Assembly: GCA_000434635.1 (NCBI GenBank)
Contig: HF988136.1
Location: 11,932 to 29,501, forward strand
Source: Firmicutes bacterium CAG:110
GTDB lineage: Bacteria > Bacillota > Clostridia > Oscillospirales > Oscillospiraceae
Direction of reading: 5' to 3'
Length of the DNA: 17,570 nucleotides
Made by a program: the position numbers and the translations under genes. The notes beneath the pieces were generated by a model. The model saw only the letters and a program-made list of their open reading frames with translations, searched no databases and was not told the origin of the DNA. Every line of letters begins with the position of its first letter. Position 1 is the first letter of the stretch. Shown one piece after another: positions 6,602 through 13,294 of this stretch.

Positions 6602-7984
6602 ATGAACGAAAGCGCAAAAATCCCTATGTGGAAAAAAATCTGCTACGGCTGCGGTGCCGGCGGCGGCAATGTTATGAGCACACTTCTCGCATCCTTTCTG
6701 TTAAGCTACTATACGGATACAGTAGGCATCGCCGCAGCTGCAATCGGCACTATGTTTATCATCTGCCGTTTGCTGGATGGCATTACCGACCTGGCAATGG
6801 GCGGTATTGTCGATAAGACCAATACGAAGATCGGCAAAGCCCGCCCCTGGCTGATCATCTGCGCCCCCCTAATGTTCATTGGGATTATTCTTATTCTGAG
6901 CGTGCCTCAATCCTGGAGCCAGGTCATGAAGCTGGTCTATGCCTATGTGACCTACATTTTCCTGAACTGCATCGTCTACACGATTTTCGGCATCGCTCAT
7001 GCCGCCCTGCTGGCTCGCATGACCCGTGATTTCAAAGACCGCAACACGGCATCCACCGTTTCATCCATCCTTAATAATGCGGTTGGCCTGATTGTTGGTA
7101 CCATGATCACCGCACTTCAGCTGAATTTCGGCTGGACCGTCACTGGTATCATTCTTGGAGTTATCTCCGGTGTCCTGATCCTGATTCCTGGCTTGACCTG
7201 CAACGAAATCGTCGGCATGGAGGATGTTTCTAGCAAGCCCCAGAGTACCGTCCCCATGAAGGAGCAGCTGCCCGCTGTCGCGAAAAATAAATATTTCTGG
7301 ATTTCTCTGATTCTGGGAGCGCTGACCCTATTTGCAAATGCCAACGCCATTGGTGCACAGATATACTACTGCAACGAAGTGTTGCATGACCCCATGTATA
7401 TGACTACTCTGATGAGCTTCGGTATGCTGCCCGGCATTATCATTTTGTTCTTCATGCCCTACTTTGCCAACAAATTCTCCAAGCGGGCGTTTATGGCATC
7501 TGGAGCGTTCCTGATGATTCTCGATTTTGGCCTGGTTGGTGTGGCAGATCAGAATCGTACGCTGATCCTTCTGGGCACCATCCTGCGTTCTGTAGGTATC
7601 GGTCCCATGTTTGCCGGTTTGTACGCCTTTGTTGCGGATGCTGCTGACTACGGTGAGTGGAAATATGGCGTGCGTTCCGAAGGCCTGATGGCTTCTTCTC
7701 AGTCCATTGGCTCAAAGATCGGCATCGGTTTTGGTTCCGCCTGCACTGCGTGGATTTTGGGTGCTGCCGGATATATCCAGCATAGCCCTGCTGAAATCGT
7801 AGAGCAGCCTGCAAGCGTTGCTGCCGCCATCCGCTTTGACTATGGCTGGATGGGTGCCATTATCAGCGCGATTCTGCTGATTGGCGTCCTGATGATGGAC
7901 GTGGAGAAATATCTGCCCAAGATTCGGGAGTCTTTACTACAACCATCCCATCTCTCTGGAGGATTGTACCCGCCATACCGTTAA
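6602..7984 (+). CDS. GPH-family (glycoside-pentoside-hexuronide) cation symporter, altered C-terminus
   Basis: ATG 6602 has TTGGAGG 7 bases upstream and begins MNESAKIPMWKKICYGCGAG, the usual short polar start before helix 1. About 12 membrane segments follow. Family signatures are RLLDGITDLAMGGIVD near residue 58, with the two acidic positions that bind the coupling cation in MelB, and KIGKARPWLI in the following loop. GPH proteins import sugars, glycosides or glucuronides with Na+ or H+. The conserved end DVEKYLPKIRE is reached at about 7928. After it, 17 residues (SLLQPSHLSGG...) are an out-of-frame reading of a UbiX-like gene tail, so the natural stop has been lost by deletion. All membrane segments remain, so transport may still work. 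The substrate is unknown. It is regulated by the divergent LysR gene. Confidence 0.85.
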   Translation: MNESAKIPMWKKICYGCGAGGGNVMSTLLASFLLSYYTDTVGIAAAAIGTMFIICRLLDGITDLAMGGIVDKTNTKIGKARPWLIICAPLMFIGIILILSVPQSWSQVMKLVYAYVTYIFLNCIVYTIFGIAHAALLARMTRDFKDRNTASTVSSILNNAVGLIVGTMITALQLNFGWTVTGIILGVISGVLILIPGLTCNEIVGMEDVSSKPQSTVPMKEQLPAVAKNKYFWISLILGALTLFANANAIGAQIYYCNEVLHDPMYMTTLMSFGMLPGIIILFFMPYFANKFSKRAFMASGAFLMILDFGLVGVADQNRTLILLGTILRSVGIGPMFAGLYAFVADAADYGEWKYGVRSEGLMASSQSIGSKIGIGFGSACTAWILGAAGYIQHSPAEIVEQPASVAAAIRFDYGWMGAIISAILLIGVLMMDVEKYLPKIRESLLQPSHLSGGLYPPYR

Positions 7985-8066
7985 CCGCATTCTATCTCAA
8001 TTTGACCTGGACGAAGACAGTTACCAATGGGAGGGCATGGATGCGACATTTTCAATTGACCCGTAG
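7929..8066 (+). pseudogene. UbiX/LpdB-like flavin prenyltransferase, C-terminal fragment only
   Basis: In the frame ending TAG 8064-8066 the reading is LYYNHPISLEDCTRHTVNRI followed by LSQFDLDEDSYQWEGM. The pattern Y-x-H/NHP, then a D, then V-x-R-I/VLD-x-F-x-L is the characteristic C-terminal helix of UbiX-type flavin prenyltransferases, which make prenylated FMN for UbiD-family decarboxylases. The FMN- and DMAP-binding body (~150 residues) is absent, because the sequence to the left is the symporter gene. No start codon suited to this piece is visible. It overlaps the LpdD-like gene, as ubiX-like and lpdD-like genes are adjacent in gallate decarboxylase loci (lpdB-lpdD). I am fairly sure of the family although the match is short. 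Confidence 0.7.
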
Positions 8067-8394
8067 GCTCTTGGGCAGAAAAATTTCCGCAGATATCCTA
8101 TGCTTGGAGCAAGGTCTGCATGTGTCGGTCTATGGTGGAGATCTTCCGCATATTGGTGCAATCAGCATTGTTTCGCCGGATGGTATGTGCAACACTATTC
8201 AGTTTCCTACGCATCGAGACAGTGCTGTCAGCGAGCGGTGGGCAAGAACACTGGCTACTGCAGGATATTGCCCTTCTGTGGTGGAAGTGGGCATCCATTA
8301 CGATCAGATAAACGAACAAGGCATTTCCGATGTCCTATTCATAACTAGCGAAATGTTGAACGATGTTCTGAATATTCTGTCCAAACAACGATAG
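8041..8394 (+). CDS. LpdD-like protein of prenyl-FMN (gallate-type) decarboxylase systems
   Basis: ATG 8041 has TGGGAGG 6-7 bases upstream and gives 117 residues, near the ~130 of Lactiplantibacillus LpdD. Family features are the strand ILCLEQGLHVSVYGGDLPHI with the GG-x-x-PHIG motif, FPTHRDSAVSERWA, and VGIHYDQINEQGIS near residue 85. LpdD is the small partner gene of UbiD-type decarboxylases such as gallate decarboxylase (LpdC) and the prenyltransferase LpdB; it is annotated as a prenylated-flavin chaperone-like domain. Here the prenyltransferase is only a fragment and no UbiD-type gene is present, so the gene looks orphaned but intact. Its start lies within the UbiX-like remnant, consistent with former translational coupling. 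Original substrate unknown; a hydroxylated aromatic acid is likely (inference). Confidence 0.75.
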   Translation: MRHFQLTRRLLGRKISADILCLEQGLHVSVYGGDLPHIGAISIVSPDGMCNTIQFPTHRDSAVSERWARTLATAGYCPSVVEVGIHYDQINEQGISDVLFITSEMLNDVLNILSKQR

Positions 8395-8534
8395 TGCATC
8401 ATCAATTGCGTGTATGTTATAAAACCTGAAACCCGATGTCCGACACTCCGAATTAGAGCCCGTTCCAATCTCTTTTCGGAAAGAAAACCAATCAGAGCAC
8501 TTTTTCAGCCTGAAGGGAGCAAATAATACGATAT

Positions 8535-8606
8535 CTGTTTCCGCTATGACAGTGCCATGCGCAAGTATGTGAACGGTATTTGTAGGATGATTGAATATGC
8601 ATAATA
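8535..8606 (+). pseudogene. Short unassigned coding tail upstream of a hairpin
   Basis: One frame reads ICFRYDSAMRKYVNGICRMI then EYA and a TAA (8602-8604). It is bounded upstream by an in-frame TAA near 8527 and has no start signal. The mix of residues resembles the end of a real protein more than random sequence, and a strong hairpin follows at 8607. The rest of the 8395-8600 gap shows nothing I recognise. Low confidence; it may be the relic of a gene deleted together with the decarboxylase. Confidence 0.25.
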
Positions 8607-8630
8607 GATGCCGCCCGAGTGGGCGGCATC
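8607..8630. terminator. Hairpin between LpdD side and CHAP gene
   Basis: GATGCCGCCC-GAGT-GGGCGGCATC is a perfect 10-bp GC-rich stem with a four-base loop. It lies directly after the minus-strand CHAP gene (stop at 8632). There is no long T-run on either side, so termination is likely but not certain. Confidence 0.55.
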
Positions 8631-8631
8631 T

Positions 8632-9102
8632 TCAATATGTGGGCATACCGAAACCATAGATTTGGGAATTACCAACGATGTATTGCCGTTTGCGGCAGCT
8701 ATCAGCGGCATTGCCCTCAATGGTATAGATATAGCCGTTCTCACTCTTTTCCACGATTCCTGTATGGTCAGATACGCCATTTCCGTCCCAGTCAAAGAAG
8801 ATAATCATGCCGGACACAGGAGTGATGGTGTTTCCGGCCCATTGCCCCCGGCTTTGGAACCACTGAACACCATCCGTGCAGCCGCAGAATTTCGGAAGGA
8901 TACCAGCATCAAGATAGCCACATTGGTTGGCGCACCAGCTGACAAAACAGGCACACCATTCTACATGTTCCGTAAATCCGTACCAGCTCCAATAGGGTTC
9001 CCCTCCTACATTGCCAAGCTGCGAAGCGGCAACCTCTACAATCAGTTGGGTGTTATCCGGGTCATAGAAAATCTGCCCCAGCGGGTAGTAGCGCAGCACA
9101 TG
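8632..9102 (-). pseudogene. CHAP-domain cell-wall hydrolase of a conjugative element, N-terminus missing (CD1108 family)
   Basis: From about 9102 the minus strand reads VLRYYPLGQIFYDPDNTQLI, VEVAASQLGNVGGEPYWSWY, then EHVEWCACFVSWCANQCGY, ITPVSGMIIFFDWDGNG, VSDHTGIVEKSENGYIYTIE and GNAADSCRKRQYIVG. This is a complete CHAP domain: catalytic Cys in EWCACF, His in SDHTGIVE, and the acidic/Asn position in TIEGN. In conjugative elements such amidase/peptidase proteins open the peptidoglycan for the transfer channel. The upstream part of the family (membrane anchor and lysozyme-like or coiled region) is gone. The frame upstream of 9102 is a shadow of the fused helicase gene, so no native start exists. 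The domain is intact but probably not expressed as a proper protein. Confidence 0.8.
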
Positions 9103-10072
9103 GAAAACCCCGGTAGTGTCCCAGCGAAACAGGATCGGAGCCTTGCAACTCGGTGCAGGCGTTGATGACTGCTCTGCCAGCGGCTTCCTTTTCGGAATAG
9201 TGGGTTCCCTTAATCTCCATACCGATGAATCCCTCAGCCGGTTTGGGGTGTGCCTTCGCCGTTTCCACATCCTTTTCATAGCCCGCAATGGCTTCGGTGA
9301 GTTTGGCGATGTCAGCAGGATATTTCCGCAGCACCAGATTTTCCAGAGCGAACCGCTGATTTAGGTGGTTGGCTTTCAGCATATTCAGCTTACTGACCTC
9401 CACATCCAGATTGCATTTCTCGATAATCAGCGGGTTGCCGGTAGCAAGAGCCTTGATTTCGGAGTAGCTCAGAGCGGTTTCGTCCACATCGTCGGCAATT
9501 CGGGCGGGAGCCTTGCTGGTCATGATCTGGGCAATGAATTTCTGCTTATTCTCCACAAGCTGGTAGAGGTAGGCGTCAAAGGTATTTTCCGTGACATAAC
9601 GGAAAATCTCAACCTCCGGATTCTGATTGCCCTGCCGGACAATTCTGCCCAGCCGCTGGGCAAGATCAGAAGGACGCCATGGGCAATCTGCGTCATGCAA
9701 GGCAATCAGTTTATCCTGACAATTCGTGCCTGCTCCCATCTTGGCGGTGCTGCCGATCAGCACACGCACCTGCCCGGAACGGACTTTGGAAAATAATTCC
9801 TTCTGCCCATTACTGTCGCTGTCCAGAATGGCAATGCCCTTGGAGCCACGATTGACCCACCGCCCGAACCGCTGGTTCCAGCCTTGCCGCCCTTCAATGG
9901 GCAGGACTGCGGTGGCATCCGGGCGCTGGGCATACAGAAGAACCTGCTTGTCAAAGGACAACCGGAAGTTATAGCAGGCGGTGGTCAGAAACCGGGGCCA
10001 CACCTCCGGCGTTGCCACTTCGCCTGCGGTCTGCAAATACAAATCTGTGATACGTTCATATTTTGATGCCAT
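9062..10072 (-). pseudogene. SNF2-type helicase/methylase protein of a conjugative element, large internal deletion
   Basis: ATG 10072 has TAGGAGG upstream and begins MASKYERITDLYLQTAGEVA, the standard start of the very large (often 2000+ aa) helicase/DNA-methylase-like proteins in Firmicute conjugative elements; YAQRPDATAVL and WVNRGSKGIAIL follow. At residues ~84-92 (9823-9796) it jumps in frame to the helicase C-terminal domain: FSKVRSGQVRVLIGSTAKMG, AGTNCQDKLIALHDADCPWR, QRLGRIVRQGNQ (motif VI, arginine finger), then TFDAYLYQLVENKQKFIAQI. Methylase motifs and helicase motifs I-III are absent. After YRGF near 9103 it joins CHAP sequence in another frame and stops at 9062. No ATP-binding site remains, so it is non-functional as a helicase. 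Confidence 0.85.
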
Positions 10073-10083
10073 CGGCTCACCTC

Positions 10084-10599
10084 CTATCGTTCTTTACTAA
10101 CGGGTTGTCTGGTGCGGGGAATAGAGAAACCATATACTTTTGCAATTTCATCTCCAAGTCTGCGTGTTACCCTGGTTATATCTGAACGGGTTGCAGTGCC
10201 TGCCAAAATCTTTTCTTTCAGTAAGTCTATCTGCGTTTCTCTGATACCGGGCTTATAGCATCGGTAAAGGTAATGATTTGTGCCATATTCGTTCCGATCA
10301 TTGTGAAAAGAACTGTCCGGCGTTCGGTGGCAGTATCGGCCCAAGGTATTGCGGTCATGCAGAAGGTTCCCGTCCTCACGCAGTTCATTGAGAACCTCAT
10401 CAAATTCCTGCTTAAAATCCTCGCTTTTCAAGCTGTCCCGAAAGCCGTTCCAGGAACTAAAAAAAACCTTCCCGCTGTTGTCCATATCTGCCCGAAGATA
10501 GCCGATCAGCCCGGTCTGCATGGAAATCTGCTGGCTTTGGGAATAGCTATACATCTGCTCCGCTGCCGTCATGGGGCGAAGGGTCATTTCTGCTTCCAT
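10084..10599 (-). CDS. Conjugative-element protein, function unknown
   Basis: This 171-residue gene starts immediately after the stop of the upstream gene (TAA-ATG). Its first ~95 residues (LRPMTAAEQMYSYSQSQQIS, TGLIGYLRADMDNSG, FFSSWNGFRDSLKSEDFKQE) belong to a protein I recognise as common in the same element type, always near the large helicase; its function is not known. The second half (YGTNHYLYRCYKPGIRETQI, DITRVTRRLGDEIAKVYGFS) does not look like the continuation I expect. It may be the end of a different element gene joined in frame. The stop lies 11 bases before the helicase start. Soluble, no signal peptide or membrane segment. Confidence 0.65.
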   Translation of the reverse strand: MEAEMTLRPMTAAEQMYSYSQSQQISMQTGLIGYLRADMDNSGKVFFSSWNGFRDSLKSEDFKQEFDEVLNELREDGNLLHDRNTLGRYCHRTPDSSFHNDRNEYGTNHYLYRCYKPGIRETQIDLLKEKILAGTATRSDITRVTRRLGDEIAKVYGFSIPRTRQPVSKER

Positions 10600-10869
10600 T
10601 TATCTCTCACGCTCCTTTTTCTTTTCAGGTTGTTTTTCTTCACGGATACTATTCAAAAAACGAATCCGTTCAGATGCCCGCTTGACCAGATCGCGCTCGG
10701 CATCCTCCCGGCTAGTCAGGTAATGTCCCCAATAATAGTAATCGCCATTATCGCAAGCCCATGTGACAAATCGTGCAGGGTCGTTTTCGCTCTGTCCAAT
10801 CACAAATTCTGTATCTCCGATATGGACGGAGTCCGTAATGACATAGCCGACATTTGTTCTCTGTTCCAT
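10600..10869 (-). CDS. Small conjugative-element protein, function unknown
   Basis: An 89-residue product beginning MEQRTNVGYVITDSVHIGDT, with FVTWACDNGDYYYWGHYLTS in the middle and a charged Lys/Glu/Arg-rich tail. Proteins with this start and the WGHY segment accompany the large helicase in Firmicute conjugative elements. No enzymatic motif is visible. The ATG overlaps the end of the upstream gene by one base (10869), and the stop is directly followed by the next ATG, so the three genes form a tight operon. It appears intact. Confidence 0.65.
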   Translation of the reverse strand: MEQRTNVGYVITDSVHIGDTEFVIGQSENDPARFVTWACDNGDYYYWGHYLTSREDAERDLVKRASERIRFLNSIREEKQPEKKKERER

Positions 10870-11207
10870 CAGCGTTCCTCTCTGTCTTTATGGGATTTCT
10901 GCCGGTGTTCATTGCGATATTGGTCAAGCCCCAGCGCTGCCCATTGAGGAAGCTGTGACTGTTCCAAGGTGCCAAGAATATCCTGCCTTTCAAACCGGGC
11001 TTCTTTGCCGGAGTACAGGTCTACACAGAAACAGGCAGAGCCACGGCCGCGGGGATATGCCCCAAAGCCGCCGGTGCAGAGCTTGATCTGGTTGGTTGCC
11101 ATCTGGTACTCCCGGCGCAGCACCTCCTGCTTGATCACAACCACTTTTCCGTTCAGGTCGTCCTCATGGGAAAGGGGTGTGCAGTCGGCTTTCCCACAAT
11201 TAACCAA
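10869..11207 (-). pseudogene. Conjugative-element protein, probable C-terminal part
   Basis: The reading LVNCGKADCTPLSHEDDLNG, KVVVIKQEVLRREYQMATNQ, then LCTGGFGAYPRGRGSACFCV and DLYSGKEARFERQDILGTLE is a conserved C-terminal module of element proteins near the helicase gene; GRGSACFC and the paired Cys residues look like a small metal- or RNA-binding fold, but the function is unknown. The only start is TTG at 11207 without a good Shine-Dalgarno, and an in-frame stop lies at 11252-11250. The upstream sequence instead belongs to a gene on the other strand. The N-terminus has therefore probably been lost at a join near 11205. Confidence 0.55.
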
Positions 11208-11251
11208 GTATAATGGATTTACATATCTTCTTCGCCATTGGAGGACGGTTT

Positions 11252-11574
11252 ATGTTCGATAGAGAAGGTTTTATTGACTATGTAGGCGCAAAAAGCGGGA
11301 ATAGCTATGCCAGTGGTTTGGCAAGAATCGAGAACCTGTATTCCGTTGGAATCGATGCCGAATATGACAAGGACAAGTGTGAAGCATTACTTACTCAGAT
11401 CGAAGCAGATAAGAAGCGGACGGATCTCGAGCAAAAGGAACTGAAAAGCGCAGTGACGCAGCATCCCACTTGAAGCGGTATATCATTTTCAAAACGAATT
11501 CGATCGATACGATCACAGACAGGATTCACTTTGTGATCGATCACTATAAAGAACGGGACGCCAGAAAGGGCTAA
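11252..11574 (+). pseudogene. Small unassigned gene, frameshifted
   Basis: ATG 11252 has GGAGGA 6 bases upstream and a TATAAT at 11209-11214, so the 5' end looks native. It encodes FDREGFIDYVGAKSGNSYAS, ENLYSVGIDAEYDKDKCEAL and a Lys/Glu-rich helix, then stops at 11473. In the neighbouring frame coding continues without a gap: DAASHLKRYIIFKTNSIDTI, then RIHFVIDHYKERDARKG, to TAA 11572-11574. ELK...SHLKRYI reads as one continuous helix, so a one-base shift near 11455-11465 has split a protein of about 107 residues. The N-terminal part (SYASGL, acidic and helical) resembles small SAM-like domains found next to restriction-type proteins; this is only a resemblance. No TA or restriction partner is visible. 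Confidence 0.55.
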
Positions 11575-11710
11575 ATTTTTGCCCGAAAAAGTCGCATAAA
11601 TACCGGATTTACAGAGCGTATTCGGTACATATTCCGGCTTGTAATTTCTCGTGCGCATCTCACGTGTTTCCAGCCGTTTGGCCCGGCTGACACATAAGAT
11701 TGATTACTTT

Positions 11711-12418
11711 TTATGCTTCATAGATCTGCTGAGTACCATTAATGGCCTCTGCTAAATATACATTACTCCAGCGTCTTGCGCCTTCTTTATCCCGATTGAG
11801 CAGATGCCGGTAGAGCTCCTCCACATTGCTGTGAAGTGCTGCGACACCGTATTTCTTGCAGAAGCGGATCCAAAGGGATATACATGGTACTTTGAAGGAG
11901 GTATAAATCAAGGGCAGGATGTGGTTGCCGCCCATGAGGGTCATTTCATGGTGAAACCGGAAGGCGATCTCCGCAGCCTGGGCAGGTGTGGGATTTTCAT
12001 CCAGTCGATCAACAAATGTTCCAAGCATCTCCAATTGTTCATCGCTGGCGTTGTCAATGACCCGATGCAGGGTCATCTGCTCCAAGCCCCAGCGGACTTC
12101 CAGAATGGAGCGGATCTCCTCTTTGCCAAGCATCCCGCCATTGTAGTCCATAATGGCCATAAGGGTCTCCATGTTTCCATCACGGCGATAGTCGGCAACA
12201 TAGGCGCCCTGACGGGGACGCACTTCCAAAAAGCCCTGACGAGCCAGTTCTGTAATGCCGCCGTTGACAACAGCACGGGAGACACCCATCTGCTGGCAAA
12301 GTTCCCGCTCTGAGGGTAGTTTTTCTCCCATAGGCAGTTCTCCGGACAAAATCATCCCCTGCAATTTCTGTACAAACAGTTCTTTTAAACTGGGCGCGTA
12401 AAGCTGTTCAAAATTCAT
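11711..12418 (-). CDS. GntR/FadR-type (FCD) transcriptional regulator
   Basis: ATG 12418 has AGGAGG 7 bases upstream and starts MNFEQLYAPSLKELFVQKLQ. The 235-residue length fits the FCD subfamily. The winged HTH is at residues ~5-75: GEKLPSERELCQQMGVSRAV, then ELARQGFLEVRPRQGAYVAD. The C-terminal all-helical FCD effector domain begins near residue 90, with FRFHHEMTLMGGN and a final helix bundle HSNVEELYRHLLNRDKEGAR. FCD domains usually bind a carboxylate through a metal held by Asp and three His; the last His appears replaced here (WSNVYLAEA), so ligand binding may differ. It is divergent from the hypB operon and is probably its regulator and an autorepressor, given the TGGTTATACCA site in its own leader. 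Confidence 0.88.
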   Translation of the reverse strand: MNFEQLYAPSLKELFVQKLQGMILSGELPMGEKLPSERELCQQMGVSRAVVNGGITELARQGFLEVRPRQGAYVADYRRDGNMETLMAIMDYNGGMLGKEEIRSILEVRWGLEQMTLHRVIDNASDEQLEMLGTFVDRLDENPTPAQAAEIAFRFHHEMTLMGGNHILPLIYTSFKVPCISLWIRFCKKYGVAALHSNVEELYRHLLNRDKEGARRWSNVYLAEAINGTQQIYEA

Positions 12419-12441
12419 ATGGCATCCTCCTGCAAATATCT

Positions 12442-12452
12442 TGGTTATACCA
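12442..12452. promoter_or_regulatory. Candidate operator of the FCD regulator
   Basis: TGGT-TAT-ACCA matches the TGGTnnnACCA pattern bound by several FadR/PdhR-type regulators. It lies just downstream of the predicted start of the gntR transcript and before its Shine-Dalgarno, a position suited to autorepression. No second exact copy is seen on the hypB side. Confidence 0.55.
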
Positions 12453-12466
12453 CATACCACGAATTT

Positions 12467-12495
12467 ATTTTATCATGCAAACTGTCGAATTTCAA
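12467..12495 (-). promoter_or_regulatory. Sigma-70-type promoter of the GntR-family gene
   Basis: On the minus strand TTGAAA (12495-12490), 17 bases and TAAAAT (12472-12467). The predicted start near 12460 leaves a ~42-base leader containing the TGGTTATACCA dyad. Confidence 0.55.
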
Positions 12496-12529
12496 CCTGA
12501 GATTTTTCTATAAAACATAGAATTTCCAG

Positions 12530-12570
12530 TTGATAGTTGACAGTTATCCCAAATAAACTTAAACTATAAT
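12530..12570 (+). promoter_or_regulatory. Probable promoter region of the hypB operon
   Basis: A perfect TATAAT (12565-12570) lies 50 bases upstream of hypB. The nearest TTGACA (12537-12542) is 22 bases away, too far for a normal spacer. An alternative is TTGATA (12530-12535), 18 bases, TAAACT (12554-12559). The suboptimal layout suggests activator dependence, but the start point is uncertain. Confidence 0.4.
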
Positions 12571-12619
12571 CAGTAGAAAAATGCCGTTATGCTGGTATGA
12601 CCAGAAAGGAGCGATGCTT

Positions 12620-13291
12620 TTGGAAAAGGTAAGAATTTTGGAAGTTAAGCAAAGTGTATTCGCAAACAACGATGCCCAGGCAGAGAAACTTCGGGAAGAA
12701 CTGAAGCAGAAGGGAATCTATCTTCTGAACCTGATGTCTTCTCCCGGAAGCGGCAAAACCACCACCCTGACCCGGCTGATTGAGCTTTTGAAAGAGGACC
12801 TGAAGATCGGTGTGATGGAGGCGGACATTGACTCGGATGTGGATGCTGCCACTATCGCCGCCACCGGCGCCAAGGCCATCCAGCTCCACACCGGCGGCAT
12901 GTGCCACCTGGATGCGGCTATGACCCGCCAGGGGCTGGACGGTCTGGATGCCGGTGAAGCCGACCTGGTGGTTTTGGAAAATGTGGGTAATTTGGTTTGC
13001 CCCGCGGAGTTTGACACCGGCGCAGTGAAAAACATGGCAATCCTCTCCGTACCGGAGGGTCACGATAAGCCCCTCAAGTACCCGCTCATGTTCCAGGTCT
13101 GTGATGCGGTCCTTATCAACAAAATCGATGTAGCCCCCTACTTTGATTTTGACTTTGAAAAATGTACTGAGTACATCCGTATGCGCAATCCCAAAGCGGT
13201 CATCTTCCCCATCAGTGCCAAAACCGGCGAGGGAATCGAGGCTGTTGCTGATTGGCTGAAAGAAGAAGTAAAGAATTGGAAAGGAGTATGA
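12620..13291 (+). CDS. hypB: HypB nickel-delivery GTPase
   Basis: I prefer TTG 12620 because GGAG (12608-12611) lies 8 bases upstream. ATG 12614 is in frame but only 2 bases from it. The ~223-residue protein has the HypB/SIMIBI GTPase motifs: P-loop SSPGSGKTTT near residue 45, EADIDSDVDA, the metal-site region TGGMCHLDAAM with Cys and His, LENVGNLVCPAEFDTG, NKIDVAPYFDFD (G4), and SAKTGEG (G5). HypB uses GTP hydrolysis with HypA to insert nickel into [NiFe]-hydrogenase or other nickel enzymes in the cytoplasm. The N-terminal CxxCGC metal motif and His-rich stretch of some HypB proteins are absent. The stop is three bases before the next gene, whose Shine-Dalgarno lies inside hypB. No hydrogenase genes are nearby, so the client is unknown. 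Confidence 0.93.
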   Translation: MEKVRILEVKQSVFANNDAQAEKLREELKQKGIYLLNLMSSPGSGKTTTLTRLIELLKEDLKIGVMEADIDSDVDAATIAATGAKAIQLHTGGMCHLDAAMTRQGLDGLDAGEADLVVLENVGNLVCPAEFDTGAVKNMAILSVPEGHDKPLKYPLMFQVCDAVLINKIDVAPYFDFDFEKCTEYIRMRNPKAVIFPISAKTGEGIEAVADWLKEEVKNWKGV

Positions 13292-13294
13292 GAA

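Noticed and set aside
11575..11710. Minus-strand frame with RAKRLETREMRTRNYKPEYV between the frameshifted gene and the GntR gene
   Set aside because: It looks slightly protein-like but has no start signal or known family and overlaps the tail of the plus-strand remnant. I see nothing dependable in this gap.
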